From the NCBI GenBank assembly GCA_945947915.1, contig CAMEZQ010000023.1:1-33353 (forward strand): 33,353 nucleotides of DNA. Reading direction: 5' to 3'. Numbering within the stretch: the first letter of the stretch is position 1; every line of letters starts with the position of its first letter. This stretch comes from an uncultured Clostridia bacterium (GTDB lineage Bacteria; Bacillota; Clostridia; Oscillospirales; Butyricicoccaceae). The position numbers and the translations under genes were made by a program. Shown one piece after another: positions 6,911 through 14,671 of the stretch. The notes beneath the pieces were generated by a model that was not told the origin of the DNA, searched no databases, and saw nothing but the letters and a program-made list of their open reading frames with translations.

Positions 6911-9401
6911 CGCTCGTTTTCTTCCTTCCACGGGTGGTCTTCTTGGGGGCTTCCTCTGCCGCGCCCTCGGCCGGCTCGGCCTTCTTGCGGCCGCGGGTCG
7001 TCTTCTTGGGCGTTTCCTCCGCCGCGTTCTCGGCCGGCTCGGCCTTCTTGCGGCCGCGGGTCGTCTTCTTGGGGGCTTCCTCTGCCGCGCCCTCGGCCGG
7101 CTCCGCCTTCTTGCGGCCGCGGGTCGTCTTCTTGGGGGCTTCCTCTGCCGCGCCCTCGGCCGGCTCGGTCTTCTTGCGGCCGCGGGTCGTCTTCTTGGGC
7201 GTCTCCTCCGCCGCGCCCTCGGCCGGTTCGGCCTTCTTGCGGCCGCGGGTGGTCTTCTTGGGCGTCTCCTCTGCCGCGCCCTCGGCCGGCTCGGCCTTCT
7301 TGCGCGTTTTGCGCTCGGGCATCAGCTCTTCAAAGCCGCAGCCCGGCTTATAGCAGAGGTACTTCTTCTCTTCCCGCGTATATTTCTGATAGATCACCGA
7401 ACCGCACTGGGGACAGATCCGCTTGGTGGGCTTGTCCCAGGTCATGAAGCTGCATTCGGGATTGTGCTCACAGCCGTAATAATAATAGCCGCTTTTGGAC
7501 TTCTTCTTGAGCAGCTTGGCGCCGCACAGCGGACAGGGCACGCCGGTATCCTGGGCGATGGGCTTGGTGTTCTTGCACTCCGGATAGCCGGGGCAGGCCA
7601 GGAATTTGCCAAAACGTCCCGATTTGATGACCATTTTGCGGCCGCACAGCTCGCAGACGATGTCGGTCTCCTCGTCCTTGACCTTGATGCGCTTTTTGTC
7701 CAGATCGATCTCGGCCTGGGCCAGCTCTTTGGAGAAATTATCGTAATACTTGGCCAGAACCTCGTGATAATCGGTCTTGCCGCTTTCCACATCGTCCAGT
7801 GTATCCTCCATCTGGGCAGTGAACTTGAGGTCGACGATATCGGAAAATTTATCGATCATCAGATCGGTCACGGCTTCGCCCAGCATGGTTGAACGCAAAG
7901 CCTTGCCCTCCTTGACCACATATTCACGGTCGAGGACCACCGAAATGGTGGGCGCGTAGGTGCTGGGGCGGCCGATGCCCTTTTCCTCCATGGCCTTGAT
8001 GAGGGAGGCTTCGGTATAGCGGGCCGGCGGCTGGGTGAAGTGCTGCTTGGGCTCGGTCTGGATATGGGCCGGCCGGTCGCCGGCCTGCAGCTCGGGCAGC
8101 GGGGCCGTGCCGTCGGTTTCAGACGATGCGGCGTCATCGACGCTCTCCTCGTACAGGGCCAAAAAGCCCCGGAAGGCCACCGTCTGGCCCGTGGTGCGGA
8201 AGAGACAGCCGCTGTTTTCGATATCCACCGAAACGGTGTTCAGAATGGCTTCGCTCATCTGGCTAGCGATAAAGCGGGACCAGATCAGCCGGTAGAGCTT
8301 ATACTGGTCGGGCGTCAGATAATCCCGCACCGATTCGGGATCCAGCTGGGGATCGGAGGGGCGGATGGCCTCGTGGGCATCCTGCGCCCCCTTCTTGGTT
8401 TTGAAGGTGCGCGCCTTCTCCGGCTTGTATTCTTTGCCGTAGCGCTGTTCGATATAGGCGCGGGCCTGGCTGAGGGCCTGGTCGGAAACGCGCAGCGAAT
8501 CGGTGCGCATGTAGGTGATCAGACCGGTGACGCCGCGCTCGCCCAGCTCGACGCCCTCATACAGCTCCTGCGCCACCGACATGGTGCGGCGGGCCGTCAT
8601 GGACAGCTTGCGCGAAGCCTCCTGCTGCAGGGTGGAGGTGATGAAGGGCGGCGCCGGCTGGCGCTTTTTTTTGCCGGTCTTGACGGCGTCCACCACATAG
8701 GGATTGCCCTCGATGCGCGCCAGGATCTTCTGGGTGTCCTCGGCGCTGCCCAGCTCGATCTTGCCCTCCCGGTCGCCCTGGAAAACCGAGAGGAACCGCA
8801 CGCCGTCTTTCTCCAGCGTGACCTCGATGCTCCAGTATTCCTTGGGGACGAAGGCGCGGATCTCCCGTTCGCGGTCGACCACCATGCGGGTGACGGCCGA
8901 CTGGACGCGGCCGGCCGAAAGGCCGGTGCGCACCTTGCGCCACAGAAAGGGCGAAAGCTTATAGCCCACGATGCGGTCGAGGATACGCCGGGCCTGCTGG
9001 GCATCCACCAGGTTCATGTCCAGGTCCCGGGGGGCCTGGACGGCGGCCGTCACGGCCGGTTTGGTGATCTCGTTGAAGGTGATGCGGCAGGTCTTGCTGT
9101 CGTCCAGCTCCAGCAGCTCCTTGAGGTGCCAGGAAATGGCCTCTCCCTCGCGGTCGGGGTCGGTGGCCAGATAGACCATATCGGCCTTGTCGGCCGCTGC
9201 CCGGAGCTTTTTGATGATTTTATCTTTACCCTCGATGGGGATATATGTCACCTGAAAATTATTGTCGACGTCAACGCCCAGCTCCTTTTTGGGCAGGTCG
9301 CGCAGATGGCCCATCGAAGCCTCGACACTGTAGCCGTCGCCCAGATATTTTGTGATGGTTTTCGCCTTTGCCGGCGATTCCACAATGAGTAGCTTAGACA
9401 T
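6894..9401 (-). CDS. topA: DNA topoisomerase I (type IA) with a repetitive basic tail
   Basis: An 835-aa enzyme that relaxes negative supercoils by single-strand passage. The Toprim domain is at residues 1-115, with metal ligands in DPDREGEAI (D81, D83, E85). The active-site Tyr297 lies in LITYMRTDS. Three four-cysteine zinc ribbons follow at about 583-609, 623-650 and 663-688. Residues 702-827 are six tandem copies of a 21-aa Lys/Glu/Pro/Ala unit, then a short end. A C-terminal basic tail is common in TopA, but this one is an almost perfect minisatellite. The start at 9401 has GGAGG four bases upstream. dprA ends 10 nt before it. Confidence 0.97.
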   Translation of the reverse strand: MSKLLIVESPAKAKTITKYLGDGYSVEASMGHLRDLPKKELGVDVDNNFQVTYIPIEGKDKIIKKLRAAADKADMVYLATDPDREGEAISWHLKELLELDDSKTCRITFNEITKPAVTAAVQAPRDLDMNLVDAQQARRILDRIVGYKLSPFLWRKVRTGLSAGRVQSAVTRMVVDREREIRAFVPKEYWSIEVTLEKDGVRFLSVFQGDREGKIELGSAEDTQKILARIEGNPYVVDAVKTGKKKRQPAPPFITSTLQQEASRKLSMTARRTMSVAQELYEGVELGERGVTGLITYMRTDSLRVSDQALSQARAYIEQRYGKEYKPEKARTFKTKKGAQDAHEAIRPSDPQLDPESVRDYLTPDQYKLYRLIWSRFIASQMSEAILNTVSVDIENSGCLFRTTGQTVAFRGFLALYEESVDDAASSETDGTAPLPELQAGDRPAHIQTEPKQHFTQPPARYTEASLIKAMEEKGIGRPSTYAPTISVVLDREYVVKEGKALRSTMLGEAVTDLMIDKFSDIVDLKFTAQMEDTLDDVESGKTDYHEVLAKYYDNFSKELAQAEIDLDKKRIKVKDEETDIVCELCGRKMVIKSGRFGKFLACPGYPECKNTKPIAQDTGVPCPLCGAKLLKKKSKSGYYYYGCEHNPECSFMTWDKPTKRICPQCGSVIYQKYTREEKKYLCYKPGCGFEELMPERKTRKKAEPAEGAAEETPKKTTRGRKKAEPAEGAAEETPKKTTRGRKKTEPAEGAAEEAPKKTTRGRKKAEPAEGAAEEAPKKTTRGRKKAEPAENAAEETPKKTTRGRKKAEPAEGAAEEAPKKTTRGRKKTSDAAEG
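6921..7298 (-). repeat. 63-bp coding minisatellite, six copies (topA tail)
   Basis: Six tandem 63-bp units encode the 21-residue motif that starts KAEPAEGAAEE and ends PKKTTRGRK. Differences are few (Ala/Thr at two sites, one Gly to Asn). All copies are in frame, so unit gain or loss would only change tail length. The tail alternates acidic and strongly basic blocks. Confidence 0.97.
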
Positions 9402-9411
9402 TTTTCCTCCG

Positions 9412-10560
9412 TTACCTCTGCTTCTCATAATAATTGCCCGGCCGCTGGGCGATCAGCCCCTGCAGCTCCAGCATGGTCAGGGCGGCCAGCACGATGTCGG
9501 CCGGCAGCCCGGTTCGTTCAATGATCTCGTCCATATGGGCGCTGCGCCCCATGGCGGCCAGCACGGCGCCCTGCGGATCGTCGGCGGCAAACACAGCGCC
9601 GCCCTCTGCCGCCTCCGGGAACGCCGGCAAAGGCGCCTCCGCGGCCTTCTGCGCTCTTTCCCGCCTGATATGCCGCTGCGGCCCGGATACCGGTACGGCG
9701 CCGTAGGCCGTCAGAATATCCTCTGCGCCGGTGACGGCGGCCGCGCCCGCCTTGATCAGATTGTTGGTGCCCACATAATCGTCGCTGTCGATGGGCCCGG
9801 GCACGGCAAAAACGTCCCGGTTCTGCTCCAAAGCCCGTCCGGCCGTTTCCAGCGCGCCGCTGCGGGCGCCCGCCTCCACCACCAGCACGCCCCGGCTCAT
9901 GCCCGAAACGATGCGGTTGCGGCTGAGAAAATTCCCCGGGTAGGTGGGCGCGCCCGGATAGTATTCCGAAATGACGGCGCCCTGGCTCAGGATCTCCCGC
10001 ATGAGGCCGGCGTGGTTGGCCGGATAGCATTTGTCGATGGGCGTGCCGAGCACGGCCACGGTGGGCGTACCGCCGTCCAGCGCGCCCCTGTGGGCGGCGC
10101 CGTCGATGCCGGCTGCCATGCCGGAGACGATGATGACGCCGCTGCGCGACAGGGCGTAGGCAATGCCGGAAGCGTGCTTGAGCCCGGCGGCCGAGGCCTT
10201 GCGCTGGCCCACCACAGCCACCGACAGCCGCCCGCGGCAATCGGGCAGGCTGCCGCGGACATAAAGCACGGTGGGCGGGTCGTGGATCTCCTTCAGCAGT
10301 GCCGGATATTCCGGATCCAGCAGGTCGATCACCCGGGCACCGCACACCTGGCAGGCCCGGGCGATCTGCCCGGCAGGACGCAGGTCCTTATTCCACAGGC
10401 TGTCCAGTTCCGCGGCCGTCAGTCCGGGCAGCGCGCCGGCCAGATCCGTCCTGGACGCCTCATAAACGGCCTGGGCACTGCCGAAAGCGTCCAGCAGCAG
10501 GGCTTTTTTACGTTTGGAAAGGATCTTGCACTGGCTGAGCCATATGCCGTATTCACACAT
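9412..10560 (-). CDS. dprA: DNA-processing protein DprA
   Basis: A 382-aa Rossmann-fold protein that in transformable bacteria binds incoming single-stranded DNA and loads RecA. Visible parts are an N-terminal helical region (~1-75), the core with VAVVGQRKAS, GVIIVSGMAAGIDGAAHRGAL, VAVLGTPID, FLSRNRIVSGMS, VVEAGARSGAL and DVFAVPGP, then an Ala-rich linker. A C-terminal winged-helix domain follows (~318-380, MDEIIERTGLPADIVLAALT). The usual VGSR is VGQR here. It lies between the SpoU-type methyltransferase and topA; dprA-topA adjacency is common in Firmicutes. No other competence gene is in the window, so a role in transformation is not shown. Confidence 0.95.
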   Translation of the reverse strand: MCEYGIWLSQCKILSKRKKALLLDAFGSAQAVYEASRTDLAGALPGLTAAELDSLWNKDLRPAGQIARACQVCGARVIDLLDPEYPALLKEIHDPPTVLYVRGSLPDCRGRLSVAVVGQRKASAAGLKHASGIAYALSRSGVIIVSGMAAGIDGAAHRGALDGGTPTVAVLGTPIDKCYPANHAGLMREILSQGAVISEYYPGAPTYPGNFLSRNRIVSGMSRGVLVVEAGARSGALETAGRALEQNRDVFAVPGPIDSDDYVGTNNLIKAGAAAVTGAEDILTAYGAVPVSGPQRHIRRERAQKAAEAPLPAFPEAAEGGAVFAADDPQGAVLAAMGRSAHMDEIIERTGLPADIVLAALTMLELQGLIAQRPGNYYEKQR

Positions 10561-10575
10561 TACGCCACATCCCTT

Positions 10576-11328
10576 TTATTCCTTCCGCGCCATCTCATAC
10601 ATAAAGATCGACGCGGCAACGGCAGCATTCAAGGATTGTATGCCAGATATTGGTATAATAACATGTTTATCGCACAAGTCAAGGGTTTTTTCCGAAAGTC
10701 CGTTCGCTTCGTTGCCGATCATAACGGCGGCTTTCGCCAGATCCACCGCGCGGATGGGCACGGCCTCCCGGGTCAGGGCGGCGGCATAGACCGGCAGCCC
10801 CAGCGCCGCCGTCTGAGCAAAAAAGTCCTCCGTTCCGCCGGTGCAGATGTGCAGCCGGAAGATGGACCCCATGGTCGAGCGCACCGTCTTGGGGGTGTAA
10901 ACGTCGGCGCAGGCGCCCAGCAGGGCCACCGAATCGATGCCGAAGGCTTCGGCCGTGCGGATGACCGTGCCCACGTTGCCGGGGTCCTGCACATTTTCCA
11001 GGGCCAGGACATGGGGGCCGCGCAGGCGGCGGCCCGAGGGGATACCGCAGGTAAAGACGATGCCCTGGGGCGTCTTGACGTCGCTGAGCTTTTCCAGCAC
11101 CCCTTCCGAGACCTCGTACACCCCCACGCCGGACGGCAGCTGGGGCAGCGCCGTCCCCTCCCGGGCAAAGACTTTGTCAATGGCGGCGCCGCTGCGCAGG
11201 GCCTCCTCCAGCATAACGCCGCCCTCGCAGAGAAACAGGCCCTCGGTCTGCCGGGCCTCCCGGCTCTTGAGCAGCCGGGCCGTCTGTTTGACCAGCGGGT
11301 TATCCCGCGCCGTGATCTTATTCCGCAT
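10576..11328 (-). CDS. SpoU/TrmH-family RNA 2'-O-methyltransferase
   Basis: A 250-aa SPOUT methyltransferase. It has an N-terminal substrate-binding domain (residues ~5-90) and a C-terminal trefoil-knot domain with the three family motifs: NVQDPGNVGTVIRTAEAFG, MIGNEANGLS and IPISGIQSLNAAVAASIFMYE. This layout fits the YsgA/RlmB-like group that methylates 23S rRNA ribose, but the exact target nucleotide cannot be read from the sequence. Its ATG lies 11 nt inside the end of ktrA in another frame, so translation is probably coupled. dprA follows after 15 nt. Confidence 0.9.
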   Translation of the reverse strand: MRNKITARDNPLVKQTARLLKSREARQTEGLFLCEGGVMLEEALRSGAAIDKVFAREGTALPQLPSGVGVYEVSEGVLEKLSDVKTPQGIVFTCGIPSGRRLRGPHVLALENVQDPGNVGTVIRTAEAFGIDSVALLGACADVYTPKTVRSTMGSIFRLHICTGGTEDFFAQTAALGLPVYAAALTREAVPIRAVDLAKAAVMIGNEANGLSEKTLDLCDKHVIIPISGIQSLNAAVAASIFMYEMARKE

Positions 11329-11974
11329 CGCTGATCTCCGTCACGTCGCCGTCCAGGCCCATGACGACCACCACGTCGTCGGGCTGAAAGACATAGTCGG
11401 CTGTGGGGCTGACCAGCGGCCCCCGGGCGTTCTGCGTTTTGATCAGAAGCACATTGATGGTGCTGCTGCGGCGCAGATCCAGCTGCCGCAGGCTGCGGCC
11501 CTGCCAGCTCCGGGGCGCGTGCATCTCGGCCACCTTGTATTCGCCGCCGATGTCGATATAATCGATGACCCGGCCGGAAGAAAGGATGCGGGCCAGCCGC
11601 ACCCCCATATCGTCTTCGGGAAAAACGATCTGGTCGGCGCCCACCTTCTGCAGCACGCGCACATGCAGGTCGCTCTGTGCCTTGGCGATGACCCGGCGGA
11701 CCCCCAGCTCCTTGAGCAGCAGCGTCACCAGAATATTGTCCTGCAGATCGCTGGCGAAAGCCACGATGGCGCAGTCGCACTCGGCGACGCCCAGGCGGCG
11801 CAGGACGTTTTCGTCGTGAATATCGGCCGCCATGGCGTGGGTGACCTCGTCGGCAATGGCATTGACCCGCGCCTCGTCGCGGTCGATGGCGATGACCTCG
11901 TGGTCCAGCGCCGAAAGCTCCCGGGCCAGGGCCGTTCCGAACCGGCCGAGGCCGATGACAACAAATGTTTTCAT
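11318..11974 (-). CDS. ktrA: K+ uptake regulatory subunit KtrA (RCK/TrkA family)
   Basis: A 218-aa cytoplasmic gating subunit with one RCK unit. The Rossmann NAD/ATP-binding domain is at ~1-120, with VIGLGRFGTALARELS and Asp at the end of strand 2 (AIDRDEARVNA). A TrkA_C domain occupies ~130-218. A single RCK unit of this size is the KtrA/KtrC type of Firmicutes, whereas E. coli TrkA is double. The start at 11974 (MKTFVVIG) follows AGAGGAG; an in-frame ATG six codons earlier lacks a binding site. It follows ktrB by 61 nt, giving a complete Ktr system. Confidence 0.93.
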   Translation of the reverse strand: MKTFVVIGLGRFGTALARELSALDHEVIAIDRDEARVNAIADEVTHAMAADIHDENVLRRLGVAECDCAIVAFASDLQDNILVTLLLKELGVRRVIAKAQSDLHVRVLQKVGADQIVFPEDDMGVRLARILSSGRVIDYIDIGGEYKVAEMHAPRSWQGRSLRQLDLRRSSTINVLLIKTQNARGPLVSPTADYVFQPDDVVVVMGLDGDVTEISDAE

Positions 11975-12035
11975 GTTCTCCTCTTCTCCCATGACTGTCT
12001 GCGCAGTCGTTCCATATCCATATCAAAAGCGGCCG

Positions 12036-13409
12036 TCAGCCGATCAGGATCCTGCCCTCGGGCAGCCGGACGCTGTCGTCGGGGCTTTCCCGCGTCAGCG
12101 CCGCCATGCCCACCGTGATGATGCCGACGCGGCCCAGGAACATGAGCAGGATCAGCAGCAGGCGGGAGCCGGTGCCCAGCGCCGGCGTCAGACCGGTGCT
12201 CAGCCCCACCGTGGCAATGGCCGAAATACACTCGTAAAAGGCGGCTTCAAAGGCGGCGCCCTCCCCGATGGAGATGATCAGCCCGCCCAGCAGCGCCGCC
12301 GAAAAGGCCAGGAAAAAGAGCATCATGGCGTCGAAAATGCTCTTTTGGGGAATGGTGCGGCCAAAGGCCTCGGTGCGCTTTTTGCCCCGCAGGGTGCTCC
12401 ACGCCGAAAGGACGAGCACCGAAACGGTGGTCGTCTTGATGCCGCCGGCCACCGAGCCGGGGGAGCCGCCGATGAACATCAGAATGTCCGACAGGGCGAT
12501 GGAGGCCGAGGAGAGATTCCCCTGCCCCAGATGGTCAAAGCCGGCCGTGCGGCAGGTGACCGACTGGAAAAAGGCCTGCAGCAAGCGCAGTCCGCCGCTC
12601 GCGCCGGCGCCGGTATTGCCGGCTTCCGCGATGAAAAAGCCTGCCATGCCCGCAAGCAGCAGGACGGCGGTAGCCGTCAGCACCATCCTGGTGTGCAGCG
12701 TCAGGCGGCGCAGCCGGCGCTTGCCCCGCAGCACCTCCAGCATCTCGTTCCAGACATAGAATCCGATGCCGCCCACGATGATGAGCACCGAGAGGGTCAG
12801 CAGCACCCCGACGTGGTCGCCGTAGGGCGTGATGGAGGCAAATCGCCCGCCCACGCCCAGATTGTCAAAGCCGGCGTTGCAGAAGGCCGATACCGACAAG
12901 AAGACGCCCCGCTCCAGCGCACCCCAAAAGCCGAAGTCCGGCAGGAAGAAAAGGGTCAGCGCCACGGCGCCCGCGCCCTCGAAGAGCAGGGTGCCCCGCA
13001 GGATCATCCGGGCCAGCCGCACGATACCGGCCGCCCCCTCCAGATTGAGCGAGGTACTGATGAGCAGCCGCTGGCCGATGGTGATGCGCCGCCGGACGGC
13101 CAGCGCCACGCTGGCGCCAAGCATCATGATGCCCAGGCCGCCCACCTGGATCAGGCAGAGGATGACCAGACGGCCGGCAGCGCTCCAGTAGGTGGCCGTA
13201 TCGACCACCGACAGGCCGGTGACACAGGTGGCCGACGTGGCTGTGAAAAGGGCCGTCAGCAGGTCGGCCCGCCCGGCGCCCGACCGGCAGAAGGGCAGCA
13301 TAAGCACCAGTGTGCCCACGGCAATGGCGGCCAGAAAGGCCCCGGTAATGGTGCGTATGCGGCTTTTGCTGCGGAACCGCCGCCGGCTCGTATCATTTTT
13401 AAATACCAT
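12036..13409 (-). CDS. ktrB: K+ uptake membrane subunit KtrB (TrkH/Ktr family)
   Basis: A 457-aa polytopic membrane protein forming the K+ (Na+-dependent) translocation pore. The family has four membrane-pore-membrane repeats. The first selectivity filter region is visible as TATSATCVTGLSVVDTATYW (~58-77). Later pore segments include SAFCNAGFDNLG, SVTCRTAGFDHL and ISAIATVGLSTGL. The basic N terminus (RRRFRSKSRIRT) is probably cytoplasmic. The start codon follows GGGGAAG at slightly short spacing. It is the first gene of the minus-strand run that continues through ktrA to plsX. Confidence 0.93.
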   Translation of the reverse strand: MVFKNDTSRRRFRSKSRIRTITGAFLAAIAVGTLVLMLPFCRSGAGRADLLTALFTATSATCVTGLSVVDTATYWSAAGRLVILCLIQVGGLGIMMLGASVALAVRRRITIGQRLLISTSLNLEGAAGIVRLARMILRGTLLFEGAGAVALTLFFLPDFGFWGALERGVFLSVSAFCNAGFDNLGVGGRFASITPYGDHVGVLLTLSVLIIVGGIGFYVWNEMLEVLRGKRRLRRLTLHTRMVLTATAVLLLAGMAGFFIAEAGNTGAGASGGLRLLQAFFQSVTCRTAGFDHLGQGNLSSASIALSDILMFIGGSPGSVAGGIKTTTVSVLVLSAWSTLRGKKRTEAFGRTIPQKSIFDAMMLFFLAFSAALLGGLIISIGEGAAFEAAFYECISAIATVGLSTGLTPALGTGSRLLLILLMFLGRVGIITVGMAALTRESPDDSVRLPEGRILIG

Positions 13410-13440
13410 ATTTCTTCCCCGGTCTTATACCACATAAAGA

Positions 13441-13459
13441 CCCGACGCGCCGCGCCGGG
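13441..13459 (-). terminator. Weak hairpin with U-run upstream of ktrB
   Basis: On the minus strand CCCG-GCG pairs with CGC-CGGG (one internal mismatch) and is followed by TCTTTAT. It may terminate transcripts arriving from the M55 peptidase gene. A TATAAG hexamer just downstream could be the -10 of a ktrB promoter, but no good -35 is visible. Confidence 0.4.
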
Positions 13460-13652
13460 CCTCACCTTGCCGGAAATCCGCCTTGCGGCAGGGCTTTCCA
13501 TTTTCCATCCAAAAACGTCCGCGGCGGCCCGCAGACCGGAGCTTTTTGCCCCGGAAGGCCCGGACAAACGGGCCTCCGGGCGCCGCGTCGATCGTAATCC
13601 TCAGTATAGCATAGGGAAAACCAAGTTGCAAGCCGCCCGCAGGCAGCAGGAC

Positions 13653-13676
13653 GCCCGCGGGAAAGAACCCGCGGGC
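13653..13676 (-). terminator. Strong GC hairpin after the M55 peptidase gene
   Basis: A perfect 9-bp stem GCCCGCGGG/CCCGCGGGC with a 6-nt loop begins 6 nt after the stop codon. The T-run on the minus strand is poor (GTCCTGCTG), so it may be an RNA 3' stabiliser or an imperfect terminator. A second long hairpin (CCGGAGGCCCG...CGGGCCTTCCGG, 13551-13579) lies further down in the same 270-nt gap. Nothing else is recognised there. Confidence 0.55.
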
Positions 13677-13682
13677 GGCGAC

Positions 13683-14510
13683 TTATACGACGGCGTCCAC
13701 GACCCGGTAGATGAGCAGCTCGTGGACCTTGAAGACCGTCTCGGGATCCGATGTGAAAGAAACGGTACGGGGCGACAGGCGGACAACGCCGGGCACCAGC
13801 GAAGCCGTGTCGGCCATGTTGGAATCCTTGAAGTCGATCTCCATGGTCAGCGGATCGCCGCAGACCATGGGCCGGATCTCCTCCCTGCGCGCCAGCGCGG
13901 CCCGGACGCCGTTATAGATCTTTTCCCGCGCCACGGTAGGATGGATGGATACGGCCGAGAAGCGGCTGCGGCCTTCCTTGACGACGATGGCTTCGATGTT
14001 GGGCACGAAGGCGCGGCACTCCTCCGCCAGCGCGGCGTCGCCGATGCAGGCCACCAGCGGCACACCGTAAAAACCGGCCACCAGGCCGTTGGCCACCGTT
14101 TCGGTGTTCATGGTGACGCCGTTGAAGCGCAGGTTATAGACCTTGCCGCCGTTATAGCAGTGATCAATAACGCCGCCCAGCGTCAGGCCGGCGCCGGCGT
14201 GGCCGAAGGAGATGTAGGCGTCGAAGCTGGCGTCCATGCCCTCCATTTGCAGGCTGCTGCGCATGGCGCCTGAAAGCAGCTTACACCGGGGGTCCATGTC
14301 TTCAATAATGAGATTCTCCATGTCGCCGTGACCGTCGCAGACGTAGACTTCGTCGTAGCCGGCGTCGAAGCAGGCGCGGACGGCGGCGTTGACGTCCTCA
14401 GCCAGACGCTTGCGGGCAATGGGATAATCCATGTTGCCGCGGTTGGACTGCAGGCGGGAAACATTGCCCTCCATGCCCTCGATGTCGGCGGAAATATAGG
14501 CTTTTTTCAT
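13683..14510 (-). CDS. M55-family D-aminopeptidase (DppA-like)
   Basis: A 275-aa zinc peptidase of the DppA type. The family releases N-terminal D-amino acids such as D-Ala and forms a self-compartmentalising decamer. Putative zinc ligands are visible: D9 and E11 in ISADIEGMEG, a His in VCDGHGDMEN, the His of SFGHAGAG and the Glu of GVTMNTETVANG. The start at 14510 (MKKAYISADIEG) has AAAGGA nine bases upstream; the longer open frame upstream would overlap the divergent promoter region. No dipeptide transporter is adjacent. It is divergent from the DUF2812 gene, and recycling of peptidoglycan-derived D-amino acids is an inference. Confidence 0.92.
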   Translation of the reverse strand: MKKAYISADIEGMEGNVSRLQSNRGNMDYPIARKRLAEDVNAAVRACFDAGYDEVYVCDGHGDMENLIIEDMDPRCKLLSGAMRSSLQMEGMDASFDAYISFGHAGAGLTLGGVIDHCYNGGKVYNLRFNGVTMNTETVANGLVAGFYGVPLVACIGDAALAEECRAFVPNIEAIVVKEGRSRFSAVSIHPTVAREKIYNGVRAALARREEIRPMVCGDPLTMEIDFKDSNMADTASLVPGVVRLSPRTVSFTSDPETVFKVHELLIYRVVDAVV

Positions 14511-14546
14511 AAAAACACATCCTTTCTGATTGGTTCTTTTCTTTGC

Positions 14547-14552
14547 ATTATA
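14547..14552 (-). promoter_or_regulatory. Extended -10 promoter of the M55 peptidase gene
   Basis: On the minus strand TGG-TATAAT (extended -10) lies 36 nt before the ATG. The -35 region (TCGCTT at 14575-14570) is poor, consistent with an extended -10 promoter. Confidence 0.6.
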
Positions 14553-14588
14553 CCATACTTCGGCGCAAAAAGCGACCCCATGCCTTTT

Positions 14589-14605
14589 CATATCTTTTTG
14601 ATATG
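14589..14605. promoter_or_regulatory. Inverted repeat between divergent promoters, possible operator
   Basis: CATATC-TTTTT-GATATG is a perfect 6-bp inverted repeat. It lies 17 nt upstream of the -35 box of the DUF2812 gene and about 37 nt upstream of the -10 of the M55 gene, where a shared regulator could bind. The regulator is unknown. Confidence 0.4.
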
Positions 14606-14621
14606 CGCATTTTAGATCAGA

Positions 14622-14650
14622 TTGACATTTTTCCCTTTTACTGCGATAAT
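14622..14650 (+). promoter_or_regulatory. Promoter of the DUF2812 gene
   Basis: A perfect -35 TTGACA (14622-14627), a 17-nt spacer and -10 GATAAT (14645-14650). The -10 is only 21 nt before the start codon, so the 5' UTR is very short and consists essentially of the ribosome binding site AAAAGGAG. Confidence 0.8.
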
Positions 14651-14671
14651 AAAGAAAAAGGAGTTTTGATC

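Noticed and set aside
13551..13579. Terminator for the M55 gene at the long hairpin
   Set aside because: The hairpin is stable, but neither strand has a T-run after it (A-rich on the minus strand), so termination is not supported.
11832..14273. 813-codon plus-strand frame opposite ktrB and the M55 gene
   Set aside because: The product is Gln/Ala/Gly/Arg-rich low complexity. It covers hairpins and intergenic DNA and is antisense to well-supported genes.
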